A stretch of DNA of 64,000 nt from Thermoleophilia bacterium UBA2241 (GCA_002347645.1 DDYF01000042.1:37191-101190); one strand, 5' to 3'. Counted from the stretch's first letter, positions 34,224 to 44,037 are shown. Translations and numbers: made by a program. The notes: generated by a model from the sequence alone, not told the origin.

Positions 34224-35156
34224 CTAGAGCAGGCGCTCGACGTACCGGTCGTCGCGGCGCCAGCGCCGGCGCACCTTGACGCGCAGGTCAAGGAACACCT
34301 GGACGCCGAGCACGGCCTCGATCTCGGCGCGGGCGGCACTGCCGACCGCCTTGACGACACGACCGCCCTTGCCCACCACGATGGCCTTCTGCGAGTCCGA
34401 TTCCACGATCACGTAGGCCTCGATCTCGACCAGCGGCCGGTCCCTGCGCTCCGTGATCGACCCGACCTCGACGGCGATGGCGTGCGGCACCTCGTCGCGC
34501 GTCCGGTGCAGCGCCTGCTCGCGCACCAACTCGGCCACCAGCAGCTCGAGCGGCTGGTCGGAGGACTGGCCCTCGGGGAAGTACCGCGGCCCGGGGGGCA
34601 TGGCTGCGCCCAGGGCGTCGACCACCGGCTGCAGGCCCTCGCCGCGCAGCGCGCTCACGGCGTGGACCGGGGCGCCGCCCGCGAGGGCGCGCGCCTCCTC
34701 GAGGCGCGCGCCGAGGCGGCGCCCGTCCACCAGGTCCGCTTTGTTGAGGGCGATCGACCCGGGAAGGCCGGCGGCGGCGACCGCCTGCAGGACATAGCGG
34801 TCGCCGCCGCCGAACGGTTCCGAAGCGTTCAGCACGACGAGCGCCGCGTCCACCTCATCGAGCGCCTCCTCCACGGCCCTCTGCATCCGTCGTGTGAGCG
34901 AGTCGAAGGGGCGCTGCGACCCGGGGAGGTCGAGCAGGACGACTTGGCATCCCGGCAGGCCCAGCACGCCGGTGATGCGCCGCCGCGTCGTCTGTGGGTG
35001 GTCCGAGACGATGCTCACCTTGCGGCCGACGAGACGGTTCACCAACGTCGACTTCCCCACATTGGGGCGCCCAAGCACGGCGACGAACCCCGAGCGGAAC
35101 TGCGGCGCTGCCTCGGCGTCCGAACCCGTGGGCGCGGGCTTCGCCGGGCCCGTCAC
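34224..35156 (-). CDS. era: GTPase Era
   Basis: The GTG at 35156 overlaps the cdd stop as GTGA and gives 310 residues. G1 is GRPNVGKST at 29-37, switch region QTTRRRI, G4 NKAD, and a C-terminal KH domain (about 220-300) with VVGKGGRVVKAVG. Era binds the 3' end of 16S rRNA for 30S maturation. G3 reads DLPGSQRP, not the common DTPG, a variation worth noting. It closes the phoH-ybeY-dgk-cdd-era operon. Confidence 0.95.
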   Translation of the reverse strand: MTGPAKPAPTGSDAEAAPQFRSGFVAVLGRPNVGKSTLVNRLVGRKVSIVSDHPQTTRRRITGVLGLPGCQVVLLDLPGSQRPFDSLTRRMQRAVEEALDEVDAALVVLNASEPFGGGDRYVLQAVAAAGLPGSIALNKADLVDGRRLGARLEEARALAGGAPVHAVSALRGEGLQPVVDALGAAMPPGPRYFPEGQSSDQPLELLVAELVREQALHRTRDEVPHAIAVEVGSITERRDRPLVEIEAYVIVESDSQKAIVVGKGGRVVKAVGSAARAEIEAVLGVQVFLDLRVKVRRRWRRDDRYVERLL

Positions 35157-35596
35157 GACTCCGTCTCGCTGCCCGAGGCGTCCGCCGCGCCCGAGGGCGT
35201 CGCGAACGGCGTGGTGAGGAGGTCGTGAAGCGCGACCGCCCGCACCTCCCCACCGATCCGGCAGACGACCGCGGGGTCGCCGAACTCGGCCAACGCCTGC
35301 AAGCACAGGCCGCACGGTGCTGCGTCACGGCCGTCGGCCGTGGCCACCGCGACGGTGACCGCGTCGCGTTCGCCGGCGGTCACCATGGCGCCCAGAGCGA
35401 CACGCTCGGCGCACAGGCCTGCCGGGTACGAGGCGTTCTCGACGTTGACTCCGTGGTAGGCGTGTCCGGACGGTCCCACGACCGCCGCCCCCACGGCGAA
35501 GCGCGAATACGGCGCCCAGGCACGCTCCGCGACTTGAGCCGCCGTTGCCAGCAAGGCGCGCTCCGTGGCGCTCGGCGCCCGTCCCCGGTCGTTCAC
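35153..35596 (-). CDS. cdd: Cytidine deaminase
   Basis: GTG 35596 overlaps the upstream stop (GTGA). The 147-residue enzyme has the zinc and proton-shuttle motif CAERVA in GVNVENASYPAGLCAERVAL and PCGLCLQ for the other two Cys ligands. It converts cytidine or deoxycytidine to uridine forms in salvage. The C-terminal tail is Ser/Glu-rich. Coupled to dgk and era. Confidence 0.95.
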   Translation of the reverse strand: MNDRGRAPSATERALLATAAQVAERAWAPYSRFAVGAAVVGPSGHAYHGVNVENASYPAGLCAERVALGAMVTAGERDAVTVAVATADGRDAAPCGLCLQALAEFGDPAVVCRIGGEVRAVALHDLLTTPFATPSGAADASGSETES

Positions 35597-36312
35597 AGCG
35601 GGTACCACACCTGGAACACCAGGACGCTGATCCCGACGCCGAGCGCAGCGCCTAGCGCCACCTCGAGCGTCGAGTGGATCCCGGCCTGTACCCGGCTCTG
35701 CGCGACGAGCACCGCCATGAACAGGCCGATGGCGGAGATCGGCAGGGCGTACGCCGTCTGCGTGCCGAAGACGGTCACCGCGACCCACCCCGCGAAGGCG
35801 ACCGCGGCGTGCACCGAAGGCAGACCGCCGTGGAAGGCCGTCCCCCGGCGCGTGATCGCCTTGATGATGACGGCGGCCAGGATGACCAGCACCAGGATGA
35901 TGACCACGAGGTCGATCGGCGACGTACGGAGCTTGCGCAGGACCGAGTACGGCGTGCCGGTGAGCTTGTCGTAGAAGACGAGGTAGGCGACGACCAAGGC
36001 GTTGAGGGTCGCCACGAGCACCGCGCCGGCGGCGACGTCCTTGGCGATCTTCGCGCGCGGGTCCAGCTCGTCGGTGACGAGGTCGACCACGTGCTCGATC
36101 GCCGTGTTCATCATCTCGGCGATGAGGACGAGCGTGATGGCGACGAAGAGCGCGACCACCTCGAGCCGGGCGAGCGAGAAGAAGAGCGCCGCGACCAGCA
36201 CGAGCACGGCGGCGCCGAAGTGGATCCACATGTTGCGCTCGCGCCGCAGCGCGTGGACGACGCCCTCGAAGGCCCAGTTGAAGCTTTGAAGCAGGTTAGT
36301 CCGGCGCGCCAA
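35593..36312 (-). CDS. Fused diacylglycerol/undecaprenol kinase and PAP2 phosphatase
   Basis: TTG 36312, six bases after GGAGG, gives 239 residues and overlaps ybeY by 17 bases; a longer frame is a ybeY shadow. Residues 1-120 are a DgkA-type kinase with [20 protein letters not shown] and [14 protein letters not shown]. Residues 130-239 are a PAP2 domain with [13 protein letters not shown] and the late HSTLEV. It likely recycles undecaprenol phosphate, linking kinase and phosphatase in one membrane protein. Confidence 0.9.
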   Translation of the reverse strand: MARRTNLLQSFNWAFEGVVHALRRERNMWIHFGAAVLVLVAALFFSLARLEVVALFVAITLVLIAEMMNTAIEHVVDLVTDELDPRAKIAKDVAAGAVLVATLNALVVAYLVFYDKLTGTPYSVLRKLRTSPIDLVVIILVLVILAAVIIKAITRRGTAFHGGLPSVHAAVAFAGWVAVTVFGTQTAYALPISAIGLFMAVLVAQSRVQAGIHSTLEVALGAALGVGISVLVFQVWYPL

Positions 36313-36793
36313 CGAGGGCCTCCCATCGCACCTCTTCGAGGAGTCCCGCCTGGCGCAGCGCCATCCTCCCCGCGTCGGTCTCGTGATCGTAGCCGAGGAG
36401 GTGCAGCGTGCCGTGCACGAGCAGCACGGCCAGCTCGACGCCGGGCGGCAAGCCGGTGGCGCGCGCCTGGCGCAGCGCCTGGCGCGCGCAGATGACGACG
36501 TCGCCGAGCAGCCGCGGCGGCCCGGCGCCCTCGACCGCGTCGGCGGTCGCGGACCCCTCGGCGGCCGCGACCTCGTCCGCCTCCTCCAGAGGGAACGCCA
36601 GCACATCCGTCACCTGATCCCTGCCGCGATGCTCCCGGTTGAGGGCCCGCATGCGCCGTTCGCCGATGAAGGTCACTCCGACCTCGGCGCCGGCGGCGCC
36701 CTCGGCCGCCAGCACGACGTCGACGGCGGCCGCGACCGCCGCCGGGTGGATCGCCACCCTGGTCGAGTTGACGACTTCGACCGCGCTCGTCAC
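36296..36793 (-). CDS. ybeY: Endoribonuclease YbeY
   Basis: GTG 36793 overlaps phoH stop as GTGA. The 165-residue protein has the zinc motif [14 protein letters not shown] (HGxLHLxGYDH), [18 protein letters not shown] and ICARQA. YbeY is a metal RNase in 16S 3'-end processing and ribosome quality control. An acidic Ala-rich insert lies at about 72-92. Functional with neighbouring era and phoH. Confidence 0.95.
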   Translation of the reverse strand: MTSAVEVVNSTRVAIHPAAVAAAVDVVLAAEGAAGAEVGVTFIGERRMRALNREHRGRDQVTDVLAFPLEEADEVAAAEGSATADAVEGAGPPRLLGDVVICARQALRQARATGLPPGVELAVLLVHGTLHLLGYDHETDAGRMALRQAGLLEEVRWEALVGAPD

Positions 36794-37788
36794 GCGGCGC
36801 CTCCTTCGCCCGTGGCCTCGCGCCGCGCCTGCTCGCGGTCGCCATGGTCCTTGTACGCGTTGACGATGCGCTGCACGAGCTTGTGGCGCACGACGTCGTG
36901 GCCGTCGAACTCGACGAAGGCGATGTCGGTGATATCGCCGAGGACTTCCGGCACGGTCACGAGCCCGGACCGCCTGCCGCCCGGCAGGTCGATCTGCGTG
37001 ACGTCGCCCGTGACCACCATCTTGGCGCCGAAGCCGAGGCGAGTGAGGAACATCTTCATCTGCTCGGGCGAGGTGTTCTGCGCCTCGTCGAGGATGATGA
37101 ACGAGTCGTTGAGCGTGCGTCCGCGCATGAACGCGAGCGGGGCGATCTCGATCTCACCCTTCTCCTGCAGCGCGGCGAGCTTCTCGCCGTCGATCATGTC
37201 GTAGAGGGCGTCGAAGAGCGGGCGGAAGTACGGGTCGACCTTCTCGGACACCGTGCCGGGAAGGAAGCCGAGGCTCTCCCCCGCCTCGACCGCCGGCCGT
37301 GTGAGGATGATGCGCCCCACGCTCTTGGCGAAGAAGGCGCTGACTGCCATCGCCGTCGCAAGGTAGGTCTTGCCCGTGCCGGCAGGGCCGATCGCGAACG
37401 TGATCGTGTTGCGCCGCATGGCGTCGACGTAGAGCTTCTGATTGACCGTACGAGGGCCGATCTGGCGCCCGCGATGCGTCCAGACGACGTCGCCGTAGAC
37501 CTCGGAGGGCTTACCGGCCGCGTTCACAGCGATGTCCATGAGGGACTCGACCATCGCCGGGCTGAGCGGCCGGCCGCTCCTGATCACCGTGAGCAGCTCG
37601 TCGATGGCCGCCTTGGCCTTGACGCAGGCGTCGCCGTCGCCGTCGAGCGTCAGCACGTTGCCGCGCAGCGTGAGGGCGCAGGAGAGGCGACCCTCGAGGA
37701 TCTTGAGGTGCGCGTCGTGCTCGCCGGCGAGCGCCAGCGCGTCGGCGTTCGAGTCGAGGTCGATGACGGTGCGCGTGCGGTCCGACAC
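36790..37788 (-). CDS. phoH: PhoH-family ATPase/helicase-like protein
   Basis: GTG 37788 starts two bases after the yqeY stop. The 332-residue protein has an N-terminal KH-like domain (about 10-100) and a C-terminal ATPase. The ATPase has Walker [28 protein letters not shown], Walker [21 protein letters not shown] and [12 protein letters not shown]. PhoH (YbeZ) cooperates with YbeY in rRNA maturation. Confidence 0.95.
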   Translation of the reverse strand: MSDRTRTVIDLDSNADALALAGEHDAHLKILEGRLSCALTLRGNVLTLDGDGDACVKAKAAIDELLTVIRSGRPLSPAMVESLMDIAVNAAGKPSEVYGDVVWTHRGRQIGPRTVNQKLYVDAMRRNTITFAIGPAGTGKTYLATAMAVSAFFAKSVGRIILTRPAVEAGESLGFLPGTVSEKVDPYFRPLFDALYDMIDGEKLAALQEKGEIEIAPLAFMRGRTLNDSFIILDEAQNTSPEQMKMFLTRLGFGAKMVVTGDVTQIDLPGGRRSGLVTVPEVLGDITDIAFVEFDGHDVVRHKLVQRIVNAYKDHGDREQARREATGEGGAA

Positions 37789-37790
37789 GC

Positions 37791-38249
37791 TCAGCCTCCG
37801 AGCTTTCGCCGCACGAGCTCGCTCAGCGCCTTGCCGTCGGCGCGCCCCGCGACCTTCGGCATGAGTTGAGCCATGACCTTGCCCATCTCCTTCGGCGACG
37901 CCGCGCCCGCCGCCGCGATGGCCTCGTCGACCATGCTGGCGAGCTCGTCGGTCGAGAGTTCCTCCGGCATGTATCCCGCCAGCAACTCGGCCTCGAAGCG
38001 CTCCTGGTCGGCCAGGTCGGTACGGCCGGCCTGCTCGTAGAGCTCGAGCGCCTCGGCACGCCGCTTGCGCTCGCGCTTCAGCACCACGAGCTCGTCGGCC
38101 TCGGTCGGCTGCTTGCGGCTGTCGATGCGCTCCTTCTTGAGCGCCGCGACGAACTGGTTCAGCGCTTCGCGGCGCCGCCTGTCGCCGGCCTTCAAGGCCG
38201 CCGTGGCGTCGTCCTTGACGCGCTGCTCGATCGCGCCCAGCTCTCTCAT
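37791..38249 (-). CDS. GatB/YqeY-domain protein
   Basis: ATG 38249 follows GGGAGAG. The 152-residue helical protein has AIEQRVKDDATAALKAGDRR, KKERIDSRK, YMPEELSTDEL and MPKVAGRADGKALSELV. These define the YqeY family, related to the tRNA-binding tail of GatB. It is found next to era/phoH operons. Its exact role is not settled. The 156 bases upstream to mtaB hold no recognised gene. Confidence 0.93.
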   Translation of the reverse strand: MRELGAIEQRVKDDATAALKAGDRRRREALNQFVAALKKERIDSRKQPTEADELVVLKRERKRRAEALELYEQAGRTDLADQERFEAELLAGYMPEELSTDELASMVDEAIAAAGAASPKEMGKVMAQLMPKVAGRADGKALSELVRRKLGG

Positions 38250-38405
38250 GTCACTCTCCCAGTCGACGGCCCCTCGCGACGGGCGGCGTGTGATCCACGC
38301 CACTCCGCACGCGCTCGATGCCGATGTCAGTCTGCCCTCGCCGCCCGGCGCGGCCCCGCCTCGTCGTGGCGACGCCCGCGCCCACACGCGCCACGGGGGC
38401 CGCGC

Positions 38406-39722
38406 TCATCCGCAGACACACTCCGGCACGATGTGCCCCCTCACGCCGTCGCCGGCGATGTCGTCGGCGACGGCGCACACGAGCTCGCCGGGCCGCGCAG
38501 GGCCGACCAGCGCGTAGCGCACGTACTGTGAACTGTACCCTTTCCAGAGGCCGTCGCGCCGCTCCTCGACGAGGACCTCGGCGCGCCGGCCGAGGGCTCG
38601 TTCGCAGGCACGGCGCTGCGCCTCCCGCGCCGCCTCGCCCGCGGTGGCCGCGCGCGAACGCACGACGGCGGCCGGCAAGGGCTCCAGAACCGCCGCCTCC
38701 GTTCCGGGTCGGGCGGAGTACGCGAACACGTGCACGCGCCCGAACACGCCCTCCCGGATGAGCGCGAGCGTGCGCGCGAAGGCGTGCTCGTCCTCGCCCG
38801 GGAAGCCGGCGATCACATCCGTGCTCACCAGGACGTCGCCAAGGCGCCCGCGCACGCGAGCGAGCGTGGCGCGGTACTCCGCCATTCGGTAGCGCCGGCG
38901 CATGGCGGCGAGTACGCCGTCGTCGGCCGACTGCAGCGGCACGTGCAGGTGACGGGCGACCTTCGGATGCGTGAGCGCCGTGAGCAGACGATCGTCGAGG
39001 TGCTGGGGCTCGATCGACGAGAGGCGCAGGCGCCGGAGGCCGGGCAGGTCCACGAGCGCTCGCACGAGGCCGGCCAGGTCGGCGGCCTCGTGGGACGCCT
39101 CGCGCCCATCGCGTTCGGCGACGCCCGCGGGAGGGCCTGGGTCGCGATACGCGCCGAGGTCGATCCCGCTGAGCACGACCTCGCCGCAGCCCGCGGCGAG
39201 CGCCTCGCGGGCGGCCGCGACGGCGTCCGCGAGCGGCGTGCTCCGCGGCCGCCCGCGCACCAGACGCACGACGCAGTAGCTGCACACCCCAGCGCAGCCG
39301 TCCTGCACCTTCAGCGTGAAGCGCGTGCGGGCTCGTCGCGGCCGGATCCGGGGGCCGTCCTCTGCGCTCGCCGCCCGCGTCCCGTCCGCCGCCGACCCCG
39401 TTGCGCCCGCCAGGCGCGACGCCAACCCGAGCCAGCTCTCCACGCCCAGCACCTCGACGCCGGGGTGGTCGAACTGCGCGGCGCGCAGCGTCGCGGCACA
39501 GCCCGCGACGACGACACGCCGCCCGTCCCGGGCGAGACGCCGCGCCAGGCGGCGCGACTTGCGCTCCGCCTCGGCGGTGACGCAGCACGTCGAGAGCAGG
39601 CAGACGTCGGCGTCGGCGGGGTCCTGCACCGGCTGCAATCCGGCGGCGGCCAGCTCCGCCAACGCCGCCTCGCAGTCGGCCTGGCTGACCTTACAGCCGA
39701 CGAACGCGGCGTGGACGCGCAT
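38406..39722 (-). CDS. mtaB: tRNA t6A37 2-methylthiotransferase
   Basis: The 438-residue radical-SAM enzyme has three N-terminal Cys in FVGCKVSQ, LLSTCCVT and VVAGCAA. The radical-SAM triad CAGVCSYC follows, with VLSGIDLGAY, HLHVPLQSADDGVLAAMRRR and STDVIAGFPGE. The C-terminal part is a TRAM-like domain. It makes ms2t6A in tRNA. GCKVSQ rather than the MiaB-type GCQMN favours MtaB. Last of the hemW-hrcA-dnaJ-prmA-mtaB string. Confidence 0.93.
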   Translation of the reverse strand: MRVHAAFVGCKVSQADCEAALAELAAAGLQPVQDPADADVCLLSTCCVTAEAERKSRRLARRLARDGRRVVVAGCAATLRAAQFDHPGVEVLGVESWLGLASRLAGATGSAADGTRAASAEDGPRIRPRRARTRFTLKVQDGCAGVCSYCVVRLVRGRPRSTPLADAVAAAREALAAGCGEVVLSGIDLGAYRDPGPPAGVAERDGREASHEAADLAGLVRALVDLPGLRRLRLSSIEPQHLDDRLLTALTHPKVARHLHVPLQSADDGVLAAMRRRYRMAEYRATLARVRGRLGDVLVSTDVIAGFPGEDEHAFARTLALIREGVFGRVHVFAYSARPGTEAAVLEPLPAAVVRSRAATAGEAAREAQRRACERALGRRAEVLVEERRDGLWKGYSSQYVRYALVGPARPGELVCAVADDIAGDGVRGHIVPECVCG

Positions 39723-39729
39723 CAGCGGC

Positions 39730-40566
39730 TCACACCCTGCGCGCGCAGTCCAGGAGCAGCCACCCCGAGGAGACCGCGCGGCGCACGAGCGCGTAGCCTT
39801 CGAGGGCGTCCAGCACCTCGTCGCCCTGCTCCTCGAGAAGGCCCGAGAGCAGAAGGCGCGTCGGCGCCCATGCGCCGGCGTCCGCTGCCCTCAGCCTGCG
39901 CGCCAACTCGAGGAGCGGGCCGCGAAGCAGGTTCGCCACCATGACGTCGGCGGCGGGAAGCGCCGTGCGCGCGTCGGTCACATCGCCGAGGAAGACGTGC
40001 GGCTCCAGGCCGTTGACGGCTGCGTTCCGCGCGCACGACTCGACCGCCACGGGGTCGTTGTCGATCGCCCACACCGGGTCGAACCCCAGACGCAGCGCCG
40101 CCAGCGCCAGCACACCCGACCCTGTCCCGGCATCGACAAGCGACCCGAGGGGGACGTCCTGCAGGGCGCGCAGGCACAGCCTCGTCGTGAAGTGCGAACC
40201 AGTGCCGAAGGCCATCCCCGTGTCGACCACGACGTCGAGGCAGCCGGACTTGGCCGGGTACCACGGCGGCCGGATGCGTACGACTCCCTCGGTGACGGGA
40301 TGATGGAACCGCCGCCACCCGTAGAGCCAGCCGCTCTCCTGCGCCTCGGACGAGAGCGCGCCCAGCATCGCGAGCCGGGTGAGGCGAGCCTCCTGCTCGG
40401 GGGCGCGTGCGCCGGAGGGGAGCCAGAACCTGACGGTGCGATCGTCGTCGTCCTCTTGCCAGCCGGCGGGCTGCAGGGCCGTGAGCAGGTCACGCACGGC
40501 GAGGTCGTCCTCCCCTCCACGCACGGCAGGGTGGAACGTGTAGCGGACGAACGCTTGGCTCTTCAC
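39730..40566 (-). CDS. prmA: Ribosomal protein L11 methyltransferase
   Basis: GTG 40566 overlaps the dnaJ stop (GTGA); a much longer frame upstream is a shadow. The 278-residue protein has SAM motif I VDAGTGSGVLALAALRLG, DTGMAFGTGSHFTTRLCL and MVANLLRGPLLEL, as in PrmA/PrmA-like methyltransferases that modify L11. It is placed after dnaJ as in many Gram-positive genomes. Confidence 0.92.
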   Translation of the reverse strand: MKSQAFVRYTFHPAVRGGEDDLAVRDLLTALQPAGWQEDDDDRTVRFWLPSGARAPEQEARLTRLAMLGALSSEAQESGWLYGWRRFHHPVTEGVVRIRPPWYPAKSGCLDVVVDTGMAFGTGSHFTTRLCLRALQDVPLGSLVDAGTGSGVLALAALRLGFDPVWAIDNDPVAVESCARNAAVNGLEPHVFLGDVTDARTALPAADVMVANLLRGPLLELARRLRAADAGAWAPTRLLLSGLLEEQGDEVLDALEGYALVRRAVSSGWLLLDCARRV

Positions 40567-41714
40567 GCGCCGAAGACGGCGCGGACCTTGTCCAGGAAGC
40601 TCTGGTCCGCCTCGTAGTTCTTCTCGCCCGTGAGGGCCGCGAACTGCTCCAGCACGTCGCGCTGCTCGTCGGTCAGGTGGCGTGGCACCTGGACCGTCAC
40701 GACCACTTTGAGGTCGCCGCGCCCGTACCCCTGCAGCCTCGGCACGCCGCGACCGCGGTAGATCTTCACCTCGCCCGGCTGGGTGCCCGCGGGGAGCTTG
40801 AGCTCGATGTCGCCGTCGAGCGCCGGCACCTGGACGGTCGTGCCGAGGGCGGCATCGACCATGGTGATGTCCTGGCGGTAGACGAGGTCGTCGCCGTCGC
40901 GCACGAAGCGCTCGTCCGGGGGGACCACCACTCGCACGTAGAGGTCGCCGGCTCGGCCGCCCTGGGCCCCCGCCCCGCCCTCGCCGCCCAGGCGAAGCCG
41001 CTGGCCGTGGGCGATGCCGGCCGGGACCTCGACCTTCACCGTCCGCGTGTCGCGCGCGCGCCCCGTCCCCCGGCACGACGTGCAGGGCTCGGCCACGATG
41101 GTCCCCCTGCCGCGGCACACGGAGCAGGTGCTGGTGCGGATGAACTGGCCGAACCCGCCGAGGCTCGAGACCTCGCGCATGCGGCCGCTGCCCTTGCATT
41201 GAGGGCACTGATCGCGCCCCGTGCCGGGGGCGGCTCCGCTGCCGCCGCACGTCTCGCACGGGACGTCGCCCTCGACGACGACGTCCTTCGCCGCGCCGAA
41301 GACGGACTCGGCGAAGGTGAGCTCGACCTCGACCTCGACGTCGTCGCCCCGCGGCGCCGGTGCCGCGCCGGCGGCGCCCCAGCCGCCGCCCGCGCCCGCG
41401 TTGCGCAACGCGCTGTCGAACATGCTGCCGCCGAAGAAGACGCTGAAGAGGTCCTGGAACGACGCGTGGTCGAAGTCGGTCATGGGGCGCCCGCGCAAAC
41501 CGTCGAAGCCGTAGCGGTCGTAGGCGGCGCGCGTGTCGGCGTCGTTGAGCACCTCGTAGGCCTCGGCAAGCTCCTTGAAGCGCGCCTCGCACTCCGGGTC
41601 GTCCGGGTTCACGTCTGGATGGCAGGCGCGCGCCTCTTTGCGAAACGCCTTCTTGATCTCGGTCGGCCCGGCGTCGCGCGAGACGCCGAGCACGTCGTAG
41701 TAGTCCCTCTTCAC
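40563..41714 (-). CDS. dnaJ: Chaperone DnaJ
   Basis: GTG 41714 overlaps the hrcA stop as GTGA. The 383-residue type I DnaJ has a J domain with HPD at 32-34, a Gly-rich linker, and four zinc CxxCxGxG repeats: CETCGGSG, CPQCKGSG, CSVCRGRG, CTSCRGTG. Two C-terminal beta domains follow. It delivers substrates to DnaK. It is coupled to hrcA, the heat-shock repressor gene. No dnaK or grpE is in the window. Confidence 0.96.
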   Translation of the reverse strand: MKRDYYDVLGVSRDAGPTEIKKAFRKEARACHPDVNPDDPECEARFKELAEAYEVLNDADTRAAYDRYGFDGLRGRPMTDFDHASFQDLFSVFFGGSMFDSALRNAGAGGGWGAAGAAPAPRGDDVEVEVELTFAESVFGAAKDVVVEGDVPCETCGGSGAAPGTGRDQCPQCKGSGRMREVSSLGGFGQFIRTSTCSVCRGRGTIVAEPCTSCRGTGRARDTRTVKVEVPAGIAHGQRLRLGGEGGAGAQGGRAGDLYVRVVVPPDERFVRDGDDLVYRQDITMVDAALGTTVQVPALDGDIELKLPAGTQPGEVKIYRGRGVPRLQGYGRGDLKVVVTVQVPRHLTDEQRDVLEQFAALTGEKNYEADQSFLDKVRAVFGA

Positions 41715-42739
41715 CAGATCTCTTCGAGGTAGCTGCTCAGATCGTCCGCCGTCGACCGTACGGTGGCGATCACGCTCTGATAGTCCATACGCGTCGGGCC
41801 GAGGACGCTGACCGTCCCCAGATTGCGATTGGCCACCCCGTAGTTCGCCGCGACGAGCGAGCACGCCTGCAGCGATGGGGCGGGCATCTCGTGACCGATG
41901 CGAAGGTACACGCCGTCCTCGCGCAGCGCTCCGGACAGCAGCTCGAGCAGGTTGTAGCGCTCCTCCAGCATGGCGAGCAGGTCGTTGAGGTGCGTGGCGC
42001 CCTCGCGGCTCAGATGCTCGAGCAGGCGGCTCGCGCCCCCCAGATGCAGGCTCTCGGCGTCGCCCGGCCCCGCACCTTCGAACGCAGGTCGCAGGACGTC
42101 CAGGAAGGCGCGCTCCTTGCTGTGCAGTTCGGGGCTCTCGAGCGCCGCCGCCGCGCGACGTGTCCCGAGCTGAGCGCCGACGAGGCGCTCGTTGAGGTAG
42201 ACGCGCGCGAACTCCGCGAGGCCCTCGTCCACCGGGTCGTCGAAGGTGAAGACGCGCTTCGTCACCTGCCCTGAGGTCGTGATGAGCACCACCATGACCA
42301 CGCGCGGCTGCAGCGCGAGCACTTCGACATGGCGCACGGTCGACGTTGTGAGGGCAGGCGACGACACGACGGCCAACAGGTGCGTGACGCGCGAGAGCGC
42401 CTCAGCGGTGTCGCGCAGCGCCTCGTCGACCTCGCTGCGCGCGCGGTCGAGCGTGATCGAAGGCGCCGCGACCGTCCCGCCCCGTTCGCCGCCCTCCGTC
42501 AGCAGCTCATCGACGTAATGCCGGTAGCCGGCGTCGGTGGGCACCCTGCCGGCCGACGTGTGGGGATGCGCCAGCATGCCGAGATCCTCGAGTTCGGCGA
42601 GGTCGTTGCGGATCGTCGAGGCTGCGGCACCCAGCGGATACCGTTCGGTCAGGTGCCGCGAGCCGATCGGCGCAGCCGTGGCGATGTACTCCTCGACCAC
42701 GAGGCGAAGGACCTGCTCTTGACGCGCCTTGAGCGCCAC
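41711..42739 (-). CDS. hrcA: Heat-inducible transcription repressor HrcA
   Basis: GTG 42739 follows AAGGGAG and yields 342 residues beginning MALKARQEQVLRLVVEEYIA; a TTG at 42781 overlapping hemW is a weaker alternative. The N-terminal winged helix (PIGSRHL, AASTIRNDLAELEDLGMLAHPHTSAGRVPTD in part) and the dimerisation domain are clear. HrcA normally binds CIRCE operators. No CIRCE element is visible upstream of hrcA or dnaJ, so targets probably lie elsewhere. Confidence 0.94.
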   Translation of the reverse strand: MALKARQEQVLRLVVEEYIATAAPIGSRHLTERYPLGAAASTIRNDLAELEDLGMLAHPHTSAGRVPTDAGYRHYVDELLTEGGERGGTVAAPSITLDRARSEVDEALRDTAEALSRVTHLLAVVSSPALTTSTVRHVEVLALQPRVVMVVLITTSGQVTKRVFTFDDPVDEGLAEFARVYLNERLVGAQLGTRRAAAALESPELHSKERAFLDVLRPAFEGAGPGDAESLHLGGASRLLEHLSREGATHLNDLLAMLEERYNLLELLSGALREDGVYLRIGHEMPAPSLQACSLVAANYGVANRNLGTVSVLGPTRMDYQSVIATVRSTADDLSSYLEEIW

Positions 42740-42777
42740 GTCGCTCCCTTGCGTAGATCCAATCGGGTCGTTAAACG

Positions 42778-43938
42778 TCAAGCGCGAAACAGACGGACGC
42801 AGACCTCGTTGGCCACGTACCGCCCCTTTCGCGTCACGCGGATTGTACCACTGTGCAGGGAAAGTAATCCAGCGGCGCCGAGCGGCGCGAGGGCCGCCGC
42901 GTCGATCGCCGCGGCCACCTCGTCGATCGGCACGGCGAGGCCGCAGCGCGCCGCCAGCATGAGCCGCTCGCGGGCCAGGGTCGTCGCGTCGAGCGTCTCG
43001 ACGTGCCGGTGCGGCAGCCGGTCCGCGGCGAGGGCCTCGCCGTACGCCGCCGCGCCGGGCGCGTTACGCCACCGCCGCCGCCCGACGGTACTCACCGCGC
43101 CGGGGCCGAGGCCCAGGTATGGGCGGGCGCGCCAGTACGCCACGTTGTGGCGCGCCTGCCTGCCCGGACGCGCGAAGTTGCTCACCTCGTACCAGCGATA
43201 GCCGCGGCACTCGAGCCCGGACACGACGTGCCGATGCTGCGCTGCGCGCTCGTCCTCGCCGGCCCGCGCCGGCGGCCGCGGCCCATGTCCGCCTCGAAGC
43301 CGGCGCGCGAGCGGCGTCCCCGCGCTGACATCCAGTTCGTACCACGAGACGTGGTCGGGCGCGAGGTCGTCGACCATGCCGAGGTCGGCGTCAAGATCGC
43401 TCGTGGTCTGCCCGGGGATCCCGTGCATGAGGTCGATGGACAGGTCGCGAACGCCGGCCGTACGGAGCCGGCGCGTGGCCGCCGCCGGGTCGGCGGCGGG
43501 GCGCCGCCCGAGTGCGGCCCGCAGCATCGGGTCAAAGCTCTGAACGCCCAGTGACACCCGTACGCCCCGCGTCGCGGCCCACGCCGCGAACGCGGCGTCC
43601 GCCTCGTCGGGGTTCGTCTCGACGGTCATCTCGGCGCGCGGCGTGAGATGGCCATCGAAGCCGGCGACGATCCGCTCCAGCCGCGCCGGCCCGAGCAGCG
43701 CGGGCGTCCCGCCGCCGAGGTAGAGACTCGCGACGCGGCGCACGTCGCACGCCGCGCGCTCGCGTTCCCACTCGGCGCCCACCGCGGCCACGTAGCGCTC
43801 GAAGAGCGCGGCGACGGCCGGCTCAGCCGGCCCCGCCGCGCCCACGGGCTCCGCTTCGAAGTCGCAGTAGTCACAGCGCGCGGTGCAGAACGGCACATGG
43901 ATGTAGACGTGGCGGACGGGGCCGGCGAAGGCTTCCAT
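42778..43938 (-). CDS. hemW: Radical-SAM haem chaperone HemW/CPO-like
   Basis: ATG 43938, after GGGAG, gives 386 residues; the upstream frame passes through a terminator. The protein has HVPFCTARCDYCDF (CxxxCxxC cluster), YLGGGTPALL, VETNPDEAD, LGVQSFDPMLRAALGR and SIDLMHGIPGQT, as in HemW, which delivers haem to membrane targets and was formerly annotated as coproporphyrinogen oxidase. It heads the heat-shock operon. Confidence 0.93.
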   Translation of the reverse strand: MEAFAGPVRHVYIHVPFCTARCDYCDFEAEPVGAAGPAEPAVAALFERYVAAVGAEWERERAACDVRRVASLYLGGGTPALLGPARLERIVAGFDGHLTPRAEMTVETNPDEADAAFAAWAATRGVRVSLGVQSFDPMLRAALGRRPAADPAAATRRLRTAGVRDLSIDLMHGIPGQTTSDLDADLGMVDDLAPDHVSWYELDVSAGTPLARRLRGGHGPRPPARAGEDERAAQHRHVVSGLECRGYRWYEVSNFARPGRQARHNVAYWRARPYLGLGPGAVSTVGRRRWRNAPGAAAYGEALAADRLPHRHVETLDATTLARERLMLAARCGLAVPIDEVAAAIDAAALAPLGAAGLLSLHSGTIRVTRKGRYVANEVCVRLFRA

Positions 43939-43961
43939 GACTCCCATCATAGTCAGGAAGA

Positions 43962-43993
43962 GAGGGACGGGGGCCTTCCGGCCCCCGTCCCTC
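43962..43993. terminator. Hairpin terminator, 14-bp perfect stem
   Basis: GAGGGACGGGGGCC (43962-43975) pairs with GGCCCCCGTCCCTC (43980-43993) around loop TTCC. It separates the secreted amidohydrolase gene from hemW on the minus strand. Confidence 0.85.
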
Positions 43994-44037
43994 GACACCG
44001 ACGTCAGGCGTCCGAGTCGTTCAAGACGACGAGCGGC

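Noticed and set aside
42740..43962. CIRCE heat-shock operator near hrcA
   Set aside because: No TTAGCACTC-N9-GAGTGCTAA or close variant is present.
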